Assembly: GCA_015680685.1 (NCBI GenBank)
Contig: MNCI01008071.1
Span: forward strand, 82,810 to 146,809
Length of the DNA: 64,000 bases
Reading direction: 5' to 3'
From: Gnetum montanum
Taxonomy: Eukaryota > Streptophyta > Gnetopsida > Gnetales > Gnetaceae
Part shown: positions 11,123 to 22,011 of the stretch, one piece after another
Position numbering within the stretch: the first letter of the stretch is position 1
How the letters are laid out: each line of letters opens with the position of its first letter
Notes under the pieces: model-generated
Told to the model about the DNA's origin: nothing
Seen by the model: the letters and a program-made list of their open reading frames with translations, nothing else
Databases searched by the model: none
Program-made: the position numbers and the translations under genes

Positions 11123-13384
11123 TTAGGGTGTGGGCATTTGTGTAGTAGGAGGAATACAAACTACAAAGGGTCTTGTAGGTATTTGTTGTTCATTATATGA
11201 GTAAATGGTGTTAATTGTAGGTGTTTCTTGTTCGCTGTCTAGGTAGATGATGTTAATTACGTATGGAGCCTCCTTAGTATTTAGAGGATCCTTATATATT
11301 CCCATAGCCTGGTTTTGTGGCTTGATCGAGTTGTCTTCATCGAAAGTAATCTCACCTCTGTCGATCATCCATTGGATATCTTGTTTCAGGGTGAAGCAAT
11401 AATCAATGCCATGCCCATTGCATTGATGATAATCGCAAAATAAATCTATTTTAAACCCTCTTGGAACTGGAGGCTCGTTGGGTGTTTCCAAGCTTGGGTT
11501 CTCGACCAACTGACAGAATCAATCATGTCTTTGGATTGCTGCTGGGGACAATTTTTTATCTTTCATTAGCCCGACCTTCAAGAGTTGGTCAAATAATTGC
11601 GAGGGTTTCATGTGCAACGGTGTGTATTGAGAGGGGTCTCTTCTCTTGAAGTTTCTCACATGACCTAGTGTAGGATTTTGTGATGTCGATGGTTCGAGTG
11701 CAGTAGCGGGAGGAGGTCTAGCATAGTTAGTGGGGGCAGTAGGTAGTTTATCTTGTTGTCCCGTACTCGTTTGTCATGTTTCCACTACTGCTACTATTGT
11801 TGCCTTAACCTTTTCTTTATCTTTCTTATTGTGTTGGTTTTTAAAGGCTAAATAGGGTCATGGCTATTTTGGGCTGCCTCTTCTATGTTCTTTATTTGTA
11901 CAAATGCTTGACTAAGCATGCATGCGTTAAGGTAGTATAGCTTGGACTTCACGAAATCATTCATAGCCCCCTTTAGAATAGTGTGGAGATAAGTCTCCGG
12001 GATTGGTTCATGTAGTTCATTGAGGGTAGCACTCTAGTGTTGAATAAATTTTTGAATAGGTTCCAGTGGTGCTTGCTTGACTTGTATCAGGCTATCAAGT
12101 GTTGCTTCAGGTTTCAAGTTATACTTGAACCTGGTGACAAACTGGTGTAGTAGATCGCCCAAAGAAGATATGGAGTTTTGGGACAAAGCCCGATACTAGT
12201 TAAGAGCCTTCCCTATGAGGGACATGGGGAACACCCACAAGATGGCATGTGGCCACTCCTGAAGTAACATGCATTCTAGTCTAAACATTATGTGATGGGC
12301 GTTGGGATTTATCTCCCCATTCTATTTAGTCAACATAGGTAAGGAAACAACCTTAGGTAACGTTAGGGGTGGAACTGAAGAGCTGATAGGGTCATCTTGA
12401 TAGAAATCCACTATCTTAAGCTCTTCATTGGCGGCGGTTTTGAGGTGCTTGACCTCATCAATTAGCTCTTGCATGAGTTTTTTAGTGTTAGCCCAATCTT
12501 GGGCACTAGGTGAGATAGAATATTGATTATGTGGTGTAGTATACAAGTTAGATTATTAGATGGCAGGCGGGAAAGAGGGGAGCTAAGTGATTGGGGCTTT
12601 GGCTTGCAGAATATTCATGGTAGGTGCTGCTACGGATGGCATACTATAAGTGAAGGGTTGTTGCTATATCTGAGGGATGTTTATGGATGGAATTGTAGGA
12701 GGCCGTATGTTGTAATTATGGGGTTGATGTGCTTGTGTACTAGTCCCAGCCCATTGTCCGGTCACGTTTTGTGCAGGAACACCCTGAACTTGTTGAGCTA
12801 AAGTGGTGGAGGGAGCTCCTTGAGTTTGGATCCGTGGTATATAGTGTGTGGATGTAGAAGCTGGTATCACATATGGCATCCTAATCACTCGGGGTGGGAA
12901 TGTCACTCCTACATTATTTTGAGGGGGTTTTTGTTGGGGTTGTATTTGCAAGAGGGGGGGATAACATGGTGAGTGGAGGAACAGTGGTAATGGGTATGTT
13001 GAATTGGTTATCAGTCACGGGGAGAGTGGGAATGAGAGTAGAAGCTTCTTGTTGAGGGACAAGTGCCTGAGTGGTTCTGAGTGACTTGAAGGACGTAGTT
13101 TCTACCATGAATGGGTGAAACAATGGGTTCACATAAGTTTGTGGGTTGAGGGTATGGTATGAGTCTTTGTGTTTGGACTGAGTGGCAAAGTCATCCTCCT
13201 CTTTCAATTGAGGATTTGCCATAGATTGGTCTAAATACTAATTCCTGGCCAGGAGGAGCTGTGAGATAAGTTCAAAGTAGTGCTCAGGGAGAGGGATAAT
13301 GTCATATGGGGAAGGGATGAACTCATATCCTCCCCTATGGAATAGTTCATATTGTCTCTTGACCTCCATTTCAATTTGATCCAT
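11123..13384 (-). pseudogene. gag, Element 1
   Basis: Capsid-type gag. The earliest supported Met is at 13384 (MDQIEMEVKRQYEL); upstream the frame meets a TGA. A Pro/Thr/Gln-rich N-terminal half (13222-12664) is followed by WANTKKLMQELIDEVKHLK (12546-12322), a retrotransposon gag core broken by several stops (about 12320-11800), and a Tat-type knuckle, CDYHQCNGHGIDYCFTLK, near 11430. The Element 4 gag (39441-41077) is collinear. Confidence 0.8.
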
Positions 13385-14394
13385 TGTTAGGCCGGCTTGG
13401 ATTTTTATGCATATGAAATTATATTGTTCCTGTGTGATAATGTTGAATGATGGATTCTTCCCCTGTAGTCAGAGAGATTGACGGGGTCCTTTATAAGGAT
13501 TAACCTCACCGTGGGCCTCAATGGTTTGCATAACGGACACCGGCATCATCGTGGGGCCCACGGTATCTAGAATGGACTTGGTTGAGACATTGGTGTTGGC
13601 GGTATTCATGGTGAAAGGGTTGTAAATATAACTCGATGGAAAGGATGTAATGTTAGGGTGTACAGGTAAGAACTTGGCTAAGTACGAAAGGGTGTGCTTA
13701 TCAGCATACACTTAAGTTAATAGCATGCGACTTGTTGGCACAGCATGTGGACTAGGTCCTAGCGTACAGACTTTAGCAACCAGCATACTGAAACTGGTCA
13801 ATGCACGTAAACCGAGGTTACAGCTTGTAGGCTACAACTATCAGCATACAGATAGGATGACGAGCATGCAGGTTTTGAGGGTGGCATGTAGTCAGAGTCT
13901 ACAACGTACAGGTTTACAGGATGGCGTGTAGATAGAGTCTACAATGTACAAAGTCTATAGTGTACAGGTTTAGATGATTGCAACATGTAGGGAGGGTCTG
14001 TGGTGCAAGTAAGATGTTTGCAGCATGTAGACGTTGAGAATGTTTGCAGCGTGTAGATGCTGAGAGGGTTTGCAGCGTGTAGACGCTGAGAATGTTTGCA
14101 GTGTATAGACGTTGAGAGGGTTTGCAACGTGTAGACACTGAGAATGTTTGCATCGTGTAGACGCTGAGAGGGTTTGCAGCGTGTAGATGCTGAGAATGTT
14201 TGCAACATGTAGACACTAAGAGGGTTTGCAATGTGTAGACACTAAGAATGTTTGCAGCATGTAGACGTTGAGAATATTGCAAAACAGGGTACTGATTTTG
14301 AAGGTTCGAAATTGCTGAGTTTGAGGGTGCCCGGTAGTAGATCGGCAGTACAGGGAGCAAGTGTGTGAGTTCAAGTTAGATTTAGACAATTTCA
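13385..14394 (-). other. 5' leader of Element 1 (between PBS and gag)
   Basis: Untranslated leader about 1 kb long. Positions 13690-14012 hold degenerate copies of a CAGCGTACAG / CAGCATGTAG motif every 25-35 bp, grading into the regular 26 bp array at 14013-14277. The ORFs that cross it are repeat-encoded Leu/Ser/Thr/Cys strings without homology. Confidence 0.6.
14013..14277 (-). repeat. 26 bp tandem array with 52 bp higher-order period
   Basis: About ten head-to-tail units of the form GTTTGCAGCGTGTAGACGCT plus GAGAAT or GAGAGG. The two unit endings alternate along most of the array, giving a 52 bp dimer. Each unit holds the inverted repeat AGCGT-GTAG-ACGCT. Confidence 0.9.
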
Positions 14395-14413
14395 GGCCCT
14401 CCTTCTAGCACCA
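14395..14413 (-). other. Primer binding site, Element 1
   Basis: On the minus strand TGGTGCTAGAAGGAGGGCC, 5 bp inside the LTR end at 14419. The same sequence sits inside LTRs at 20643-20660 and, with two changes, at 37991-38008. I could not name the primer tRNA. Confidence 0.8.
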
Positions 14414-14418
14414 ATTTT

Positions 14419-15621
14419 TGTACTGTCCAAAATTGTTAGTCTCCAGCTGGAATGAAACAAAAACCACAAGATCCCTGGACAAGCACAAAAGACCCTACCT
14501 TTGCCTAAGGGCAAGCTAGAACTAACGAAGGCAGAGTACCTTGGGTTTTCCACACACGGATCAGACAAGGATTTCCCCAAACATATGCTGATGTGCAATA
14601 CACTAGGTTATATGCAAATGGCGTAACAAATGTGTGATGGTTTGCTGGATTCGGCTGCAAGCACAGCGTGAAGGTTGTATGCTCAGCGTACAGGATAGAA
14701 GCCCAATGTGAAGGATACAATGTTCTCGATCTTCTCAGTGCCAAATTTTTGCCAAGATGCCCTTGATTTTTTCAACCTTGATCCAGTCAAAAATCAGGGT
14801 TTTTATACAGGCGTGGGCATTCTATTCGGATCTGAGATGGGATTATTGGCTGTGGGGTGTTGGAATTCTAGATCGGGTGACATGTGGAGCATTGACCGAG
14901 TGTTGACGAATGAAATTTTATAAGTGTACAGCATGTTGTACGCCAGTGTGTACACGTTGGTCATGTGAACACAGCTTATAGACTTGACTAAAACAAAAGA
15001 GGTCATTTTTACAACCTATTGCTACAACATGAAGTATCCAGTTTGCCCTTCGGATTTGGGCTCAGATGTCCTGAGAGTGCTGCTTGTAGATATTCTTGGA
15101 CTTGATCTGACATGGCTCTGCTGATTTCTTCCACTGATGTACGTTGTGCTGCACGTTGGATGGTGCACGCTGGGCGTACACGCTGAGCATACATGATGTA
15201 CATGCTAGGCGTATGAACCCCAAAGTGCATAATTTTGAGGTCAAAAACCCAATTTTCTTGAGCCCATGATGACACCTAACCATTGCCCTATCTCTAAGAG
15301 CCGATGCCTTGTGAAAACCTTGCCCTGGAGTGCCTGTTTTGGGTAATCTTTGGAGTTGCACGCTAGGCATGTATGCTGGGCGTGCATGCTGCATACTTAG
15401 TAAAATTAAGTGTTTTGAGCTAGGAACCACAGGTTTGATTTCAGATGTTTCCGTAGTCTTCTGTGGATCTCGGAGAACAATTTTTTTGCTCGGTTTGACT
15501 CCATTTGAGGCTCTTTGAGAGGTTTTCAAGCTTCAGTCATGCTAGGGGGGCCCATCACGACTTAGCTTGATTCTTGTTGGAGAAGTACTAAGCTTGAAAT
15601 TTTGTGGTGTTTCACCTTCCT
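14419..15621 (-). repeat. 5' LTR of Element 1 (truncated)
   Basis: Begins TGTACTGTCC on plus, next to the PBS. Aligns with 1-1155 and with 53262-54855. Ends at 15621 within TTTGTGGTGTTTCA, where the last exon of antisense gene remnant B starts; the remaining LTR sequence is not found elsewhere in the window. Confidence 0.85.
14811..14817 (-). promoter_or_regulatory. LTR TATA box (Element 1, 5' LTR)
   Basis: Reads TATAAAA on the minus strand, in the same context as 283-290. It is oriented to drive element transcription toward gag. Confidence 0.55.
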
Positions 15622-16636
15622 CTGCGTTGCCCTCTGCCAGTTCTTCATTCGCTCCCTCTACGGGCCCTGCACTCTCATCTGGGGCCTGCATTGTAGGGGT
15701 GAAGCGGTCAACTAGGGCAACAAATGCAAACTACAATAGAGCATAAGCATTAACACGGTAGAAAACAACTAACCTAAGAATGGCCTGTGTCTGTCTCAAA
15801 GAGTATCCAGTCTAAACCGAGCTCGAGGTGGTGCCAGACCTCCTCTTCCATGATCTCCACCTAATTCCTTTTGCTTGGTTCAACGTCTACTGTAGTAGCT
15901 CTCTTCCTTTTGATAGTTGTCCACCTTGGTGGTCCCGGAGAAAAGGAAATAGTCACGGTATCCCCTGTGGGAAGGTCCACTTTCCAATCAGGAGATTTCG
16001 TAACCTTCACTTGTTCCTTAAACTTGGCATAGGCCTCAGAAGTGTTAATAGCATTTACAAATGCTTTATACATAAATACCTCCACAGCAGCATCCTCGTA
16101 TAGTTCACGATGGGTGGCATTTTCCTGTTAATACATATGTTTATGGTTTTTCTGGGACTACCCCCATTTGTAAGCTTTGGCGCTGAGGTCTTTTAAATCC
16201 TGAAACTTCTAGTCTAGCAAGTCCATCTGCATCCACTGCTCTATTATTTCGCAGGTGGCCTCACGATTCTGATGTGCAACTGTCCAAACCCCTGCGGTTA
16301 CGACAACCGCGGTAGTGGTAGTTTAAGTGACCTTGCATGCAACTATGACATAACGTTAATGCATTTTCCACGACTGAAATGGTGACAGCGGTGATGCAAA
16401 GGCCAAAACAACATGATGATAGAAAACGTAGATGACTAAGACTAGGATACACAATGAAAGTAGAAAACACAAAGTGATGATAGAATTGTAAAAAGTAGAG
16501 GAAGCATAGTAACCTACCAGGTCAATGGCATGTCCTTCTGTGCCACGATGAGCACTTGTGTCACATGCCCCAGTGTTTCCTTCACCTCCTAAACCTTTGC
16601 AAGTGCCAGATGACTACGTTCCTTCTTAGGAGCCAT
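15622..16636 (-). pseudogene. Antisense gene, remnant copy B
   Basis: On the minus strand exon 1 is 16636-16518 (119 nt; begins MAPKKERSHLALAKV, one TAG inside), with a GTAGGT donor and phase 2 as in copy A. Intron 1 is then joined near 16290 directly to the late coiled-coil exon (16260-15780), which matches copy C at 43690-43200 (for example DWKVDLPTGDTVTISFSPGPPRWT). The final exon, after the acceptor CAATGCAG, encodes an acidic tail and is cut at 15622. All central exons, including the FCP1-like domain, are deleted. Not functional. Confidence 0.75.
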
Positions 16637-16790
16637 CATCCTGCTTGCAGATTTTCCCTCTTCGCTATGCAAAAAAGCTTGCCTTGCTTGTTGTTAGCAC
16701 AATCTCTCCGTGCTCCGAAATCACCTTGTGCTCCAATGTGGGCTCTACGCTTTTACAGTGAAAATGGAAAAATTACCAGGGTTTAACCCC

Positions 16791-16798
16791 TATTTATG
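16791..16798 (-). promoter_or_regulatory. TATA-like box of antisense gene remnant B
   Basis: CATAAATA followed by GGGG on the minus strand, about 155 bp before the B start codon. The identical motif lies at 47521-47528, about 152 bp before the copy C start. Confidence 0.5.
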
Positions 16799-16975
16799 AT
16801 CGTAATGGTAAGAAATGGAAACTTTTTGCACTCTCTCCATTTAATGCAGAGTGCACCGTACAGCGTAGCATGCTCGCAATGACATCGTAGCACTATTGGC
16901 ATTAAAACCTTGACATGCTTCAAGCCAACTGTTTGCTTTCCTGAAAACAAAAAATATATTTGTTTTCATTACAAG

Positions 16976-17102
16976 TCCAAAAAGACTTTAAACTAGCAAC
17001 TCCAGCAATCATAGTGTTACTGGTCCAAAAAGACCTTAAACTAGCGATCCTAGCATAGTTGCACCTTTACTAGTCCGAAAAGACCTTAAACTAGCAGTTT
17101 CA
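16976..17102 (+). repeat. Short-motif array, Element 2, interrupted by Element 3
   Basis: Three regular copies of GTCCAAAAAGACCTTAAACTA-type units, roughly 50 bp apart. The array continues after Element 3 at 30874 (ACATTAAACTAAGC). It corresponds to 47692-47875 in Element 4. Confidence 0.8.
17098..17102 (+). repeat. Left target-site duplication of Element 3
   Basis: TTTCA, immediately before the LTR start TGTTGG. Paired with TTTCG at 30874-30878 (one mismatch). The empty site in Element 4 (about 47826-47850) has a single TTTCA. Confidence 0.8.
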
Positions 17103-20100
17103 TGTTGGCACATTTTGGCCATTTAATGGAGCAGGCTTTGTGAGGTTGTGAAGCTAATCATATAACTAACATTTCCAATATTTTATTGGATGAAGACTTT
17201 TCAGAGGTGTTGGGTTAGTAGTTTGAAAGGTTTTCTCTAATTGATTCACTAGCAAATACAGTTTTGTTTAAGACAAATGATCAATTGTTTAGAGTTCATG
17301 ACAATCCTCTACCAACTATTTTAGTGCCAAAGAAGTATTCACTGGATCTACCAACATGTATTGATGTAGAAGTCAAGAAGTGGGTTTAGTTAACCTCCAT
17401 AAGGTATGGGAAGGTAATGAATGTAAGGAAACTTGTAGAAACCAAATGATGCCTTGGAATTGAGAGTTATATTTTTTGATCTATGAAATCCATCAAAAAT
17501 TTCATGAGGTTGATATACAACGTGTTGAGGCCATATTAAGGAAGACTTATCACAACATTTGTAAATGATATGAACTGACAGGATCATTTGGAACAACTGC
17601 AATTGGTACTCAATGAGATTAATATCTTCTTACTTCATGGATCATATTTTGCAGCGATAATTACGATTGAAAAGATGGAGTCATCTTTGGCAAAAACAAA
17701 GGGCTACATGGCATCGTCTTAAGTGCAGGAAACCCGTTCTGAAGCTGTTGTTGAATTTTATTTTTCTTAATGTTGAATTTTATTAATAATTTCAACTACT
17801 GCGGGAAAAAATCCCATACCAAATTCTAGACTAGGATATTATACAAATTCAAATCATTTGCTTCAGACATTCTGTCAAACACTTGCTGCGCAAACTCCAT
17901 TTCCCCAATTTTTCTTCCTAAATGGTGACAAGCTGCTGGTGACAAAGCCATTGTAGGCCACCGAAGATGATAGAAACAAGGATTTACTATGAATCAAAAG
18001 CAAAAATGATGTTCATGTGTTGAAGCTGTGTTCGATCTAGATTTGCACTACGGTGCAGTGAGGGTTTTGACAAGAGATCTGCACAATGCCAACATTTTTC
18101 CAATAGACCAGTAGTGCCTGCAATTCTCGATCGATGGCATGACCCTCTTCTTGTGCCAGTGTCATGAGCGGAAAAATGTTCAAGATTAGTGTGGCTACTG
18201 GAAAATCATTACGGGCGGTGCCAGAGACGAAAGCTCGAAAATTTTGGAGAATGAGGCACCGTGGCCAGCCATTTTTGCTAGGGCCATACATGAATGTAAA
18301 GAGGAGAACTCATAAATTCAAAGCCTGTTGTAGCCTTCCTTCAGTGTTGATCCATCCATCCTTTGCTTGCCTGGAATTCTTGTGCCAGGCTCACGGTTGT
18401 TCATGGTTGTTCATCATTGCTCCTGTGCATTTGTCTTTGGCTCTATGATTCACTATCTATCTTGTCATGTCAGTGAGAGAGACAGAGAGAGAGCAAGGGA
18501 GAAGTATAGTTAGTCCATACAAATCTTGAAAATGGATGTGAATGCAATGATCGGCAGGCTTGCTAAGTTGTAGTAGAATTTGCGAAGCCGGTGTCTAAGT
18601 TAAAGAGAGATGGCAACACGGTGTTTTCTCCATTGAGCATAGCCATGGCCATGGGCTTGGCTGCCGCAGGGGCCAAAGGTCCAACATTTTATCAGATTCT
18701 GTAGACATGTTTTAAAATCAAATCGCTTTAGGAGGAAGATGCCTCCGCCTTCGCCTCTAAGCAAGTCCATCAATTCACTTTCAAAATTTGCAGTGTCGTG
18801 CTTGCAGATGTCAGTCCTTTGGGAGGTCGAGTTTTGAGCTTTGTCAATGGAATCTGGATCGAGAAAGTGCTACTGAAGACGACGAACAGGAAAAGGTTTA
18901 CCAGTAGCCACAGATGCAAGACAGGCCATTTTTGAGCTGAGCATGGTAATGGGCATGGACATGGACGTTGATGTTGCCAATGTTTTAGGCGCTTCTCCTT
19001 CCACCAATGAAAGAGTAACCAATCATTCTTGATTTATCATTGCTCACATGAAGCCTTAATCAAATTTAATTTGATTTTCATTTTTCTTTTTTTAAGAAAA
19101 AGGCAAAGGGTATATTATTATTATTTCAAAAGAAAAGAGAAGTTATAGGGCAGTTGTTCAATGTTATATGTGTATGGAACAAGTGTCCCTTGCAATTTTT
19201 AAATATCATGGTGGTGATAAATTCCCTTGGTGGTTACTACTAAATTTTAATTTCCCATGATACTTATAACCACCAAGTAGGCCACTCTGCAATTAAAAAG
19301 GACACTTGTCAACTATAGCCTTTTCTTTTTCTTCTCTATGGTGGTTACAACCACCCAAGATTTTTTGTAACTTACCTAACTTGTTGGGCAAGTAACCTCC
19401 TAACTTTTTGAGCAAGTAATCTCCTAATTGGTTGGCCAAGTTACTTGGGAGAGAAGTTAGGTAAGATATTTTTGAATATGTAACTTCCCTNGTTGTAAAG
19501 AAGATTTGTAAAGAAGATTGCTTGTAAGATGGCTTGCTAAAGAAAAGATTTTAGCCTCTTTGTCATGGTCCTATGAGTTATGTATTTTATTTTTTATTTT
19601 TTTAAAATTGTTTAGCTAGTGGTTTAGATAGTATCATCCTTCACAAGTAATTTTGGGATTTTTAGATTGCTCTTACTGTTCTTGTTGCCCGATAGAAATT
19701 TCTATTAAAATTTTTCCATAGAAGAACTTGTGTTTAAAAGCCTTAAGATAATTTTATTAGTAAATTTTGTTATTGTGCAATGTATAGGAACTTCTATTGG
19801 GATTGTTGTAAGAGAGCCTCTGCTTGTAGTCATGCTATTGAACAATTCAGTAGTCAAGAGGGTTCAGAAAATCTTTGGTATTTTGATGGGACCAGAATAG
19901 CTTTTTTATCTTTAAAGGGAATTTCTGTGATATTTCAATCAAAAATTGTCAAGTCTTTCGAAGGTTCTGTTGAATGCAATCGTTGACATCTATTATCTAG
20001 CCAAAATGGAGTCTCGTACGTGGTAGTTTACGCAGCAATTTTTGGTAGCATAGTAAGATTGTCTTGAAGAAATTGCTTATTTGAGCCTTGGAAGTTTGAA

Positions 20101-20635
20101 CAATTCATAGATATTGAATTTGGAATAGCTTTATTGCGAAGTGTTTACTCGTGTCATTTTACCTTGTTTAAATATTTGAGGTCCAAACAAATCTGCTCTC
20201 TTTTCTTTTCTATCTATTTCCATCGAATCTTGCTCTATTTCTAGTTTTCTTGTGGAACTATCTCTTTCTCTAGGGAAAATTAGGAGTAGATTTGTGGAGT
20301 TATGCTCAAATGTTTTTACAAAATTTTATTTGTTACAAGTAGGTATTATAAGGACCGCATAGACTACGCAGTTGAACAAAATAGGAAACTTTCAACAACT
20401 CACAGTACTTGGCAAAGTTGGCTGAATCTCTTTAAAGTAAGTCATTTGTAGTTTACACACAATGCAATCATTACATTTCACACAACCACACACTGCAACA
20501 ACACACACACATACTCACATTAACTACTGAGTTTATTTAGAGGTATCTGGGCCTTGGTGTTGCCAGAGACCAACAGGCACCTAAATCCTGTTCGAGGACA
20601 CTCATTGGTCGTCGCGTCCTAAACGATTGCCAACA
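17103..20635 (+). repeat. 5' LTR of Element 3
   Basis: 3533 bp, TGTTGG...CCAACA, unusually long. Contains a serpin gene fragment (18532-18905), a GA-rich microsatellite before it (18473-18500), an imperfect inverted repeat (about 19181-19311, ACAAGTGTCC paired with GGACACTTGT) and repeated GGCAAGTAACCTCCTAA units near 19390-19440. One N occurs at 19491. No intact ORF. Confidence 0.95.
18532..18905 (+). pseudogene. Captured serpin gene fragment in the 5' LTR
   Basis: Serpins are protease inhibitors; this is the N-terminal part of a plant-type one. An ATG at 18532 opens MDVNAMIGRLAKL, a one-base shift follows, then VEFAKPVSKLKRDG, NTVFSPLSIAMAMGLAAAG and AKGPTFYQIL, and after stops SVVLADVSPLGG, RVLSFVNGIWIEK. 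These match the plant serpin helix A/B region and the VLADxSPxGG / NGVWID block. No reactive-centre region is present, so it cannot inhibit anything. It lies with 5' flanking sequence inside the LTR and is repeated at 28770-29140. Confidence 0.8.
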
Positions 20636-20642
20636 GTTCTTT

Positions 20643-20660
20643 TGGTGCTAGAAGGAGGGC
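20643..20660 (+). other. Primer binding site, Element 3
   Basis: TGGTGCTAGAAGGAGGGC, 7 bp downstream of the LTR end. Same core as the PBS of Element 1 (14395-14413). Confidence 0.8.
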
Positions 20661-20865
20661 TGAAAATTCAGCCTCTAGGTTCATAAGCCTTATAATTTTA
20701 GCACATCAATAATTCTTTGTTGCTATAAAGGCTTAAGAAATTAGATACTATTTTCAGTTCATGACCAAGAAGATTAATAGTTTGGAAAGTTTAAAAGGTT
20801 CAAAAGATATTCTAGATCCTAAGACTGATTCTTCATCAGAAGAAGAATAAAAGAAAGATTTTGAA

Positions 20866-22011
20866 TTGGAAACAAGTAGTGGAGTGAAAATTAAAAAATC
20901 AAGAAGATCACCCATTATATCTGGTTTATTGATTTACAAGAGAAGATCTAGAAAGTATAAGAGTTCAACAATCCAAAGGAATAGGATAGCGAATCCTTGG
21001 CAAGGAGTTACACCATTAGGATTTCAGAATTACAATTATATTCCTAAGGTAGTTTACAAATATTTTCCTGAGCCTTTCATTCCTGGAAAAGCTTATTTAG
21101 TTGAAGAATATATTCACATGTTTGTGTTAGCTTTAGCTGATGCAAATGTTCAACATCAAGATTAAGCTTGTAGGTTGTTTGTATCAAATCTAAAAGATAT
21201 GGATCAGATTTGGTATTCAAACTTACCAAGTAATAGCATTACAAGTTGGGATGACATGAAGAACCTTTTCTTGGCCCAGTTTGATAATCAATTAGATCAA
21301 CAACAATTATATTGTGGGCTGATACAAGCTAAGAAACGAGTTAAAGAATCAATTAGAGATTTCAACATCAAGTTTCAATGAATTTGTGGACTCTTTCAAA
21401 GACAATATAGACCATCAGAAGAAATGCTTAAAGAAAGTTATCTTAACACTGTCAATCCCAACATTTCAATATGGTTAAGGAGAACTCCAAACATAACTAC
21501 GCTAAACGAATACTTTAGTGAAGCTATATAGTTAGAAAAATAGTTGAACTTGAATCTTGAAGAAAATATTGCAACTCAAAAAAGAGAAGAAAGAGTTATG
21601 ATTCATATGCAAGATTTAGCTCAATTTAAAGCTTTACCAGGTCCCTCTCATGTTAAGATGGAGCAAGGACATGAAAGGGTAGAATCTGAAAAAGGACAAT
21701 TAATGAGAGATATGTTTAACAAAATAGTGAAGCTTGAAAAAGCTTTGGCAAAAGTTAATATCAAGGAAGAAAGGAAAAATAGGAAGCATAAACATCAAGA
21801 CACTAAGTTAGCAGAAAATGAGGATGAAAGTGATCTTATTATGTCCAACTTTCTTGATATTGAATCTGATAATGAGTTATCGAGTGTCCATTATGTAAGT
21901 AAATCTTCTAGCAATGGATCTAGCGATACTTATTCTCTATCAAGTTCTGAAGAAGATATGTCATCAAATGAAGAATGCAATAACAATGAGGAAAATGGAT
22001 ATAATCTTTAA
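20866..22011 (+). pseudogene. gag, Element 3
   Basis: Gag polyprotein. The frame holds PWQGVTPLGFQNYNYIPKVV, then a retrotransposon gag core (LADANVQHQD, WYSNLPSNSITSWDDMKNLF, QAKKRVKESIRDFN, stop-broken at 21163, 21379 and 21529-21543) and a Lys/Glu/Ser-rich C-terminal part ending at TAA 22009-22011. No zinc knuckle was recognised. It differs strongly from the gag of Elements 1 and 4. The true start may be upstream, in frame with 20760. Confidence 0.75.

Larger units (their letters stand above)
1..15621 (-). mobile_element. Element 1: decayed Tat-lineage Ty3/gypsy retrotransposon (subfamily I)
   Basis: On the minus strand the order is 5' LTR (14419-15621, truncated), PBS, repeat-rich leader, gag, protease, an antisense gene (copy A), integrase remnant and 3' LTR (1 to about 2260, cut by the window edge). 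The two LTR pieces align closely, for example 121-300 with 14641-14820. RT, RNase H and the second RNase H are missing: sequence near 3865 jumps from the match to 57530 in Element 5 to the match to about 59712, an internal loss of roughly 2.2 kb. The 5' LTR is cut at 15621 where Element 2 sequence starts. The Tat-lineage call rests on the gag HxxxGHxxxxC motif, the protease DDGA motif and the integrase. Confidence 0.88.
15622..17102 (+). mobile_element. Element 2, left part (subfamily II Tat element, 5'-truncated)
   Basis: Begins abruptly in the antisense gene remnant and continues through a short-motif array to the Element 3 insertion point; the other half resumes at 30874. Collinear with 43018-47826 of Element 4 but lacking about 3.3 kb (43695 to 47018 in Element 4 coordinates). 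LTR, gag and protease are missing. Confidence 0.85.

Noticed and set aside
14013-14277. Possible CRISPR-like regular repeat
   Set aside because: Units are directly adjacent without unique spacers and lie in a plant retrotransposon leader; it is a tandem array.
13914-14360. 148-residue Leu/Ser/Thr/Cys-rich frame
   Set aside because: Encoded entirely by the tandem repeat; no homology and present only because 26 bp units happen to lack stops in that frame.
18037-18448. Overlapping frames on both strands upstream of the serpin fragment, also seen at 28234-28714
   Set aside because: The two copies are LTR duplicates, so agreement between them is not evidence of coding. No family recognised.
19181-19311. 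Possible MITE in the LTR of Element 3
   Set aside because: An imperfect inverted repeat is visible, but no clear terminal inverted repeats with a target duplication could be defined; kept only as an LTR feature.
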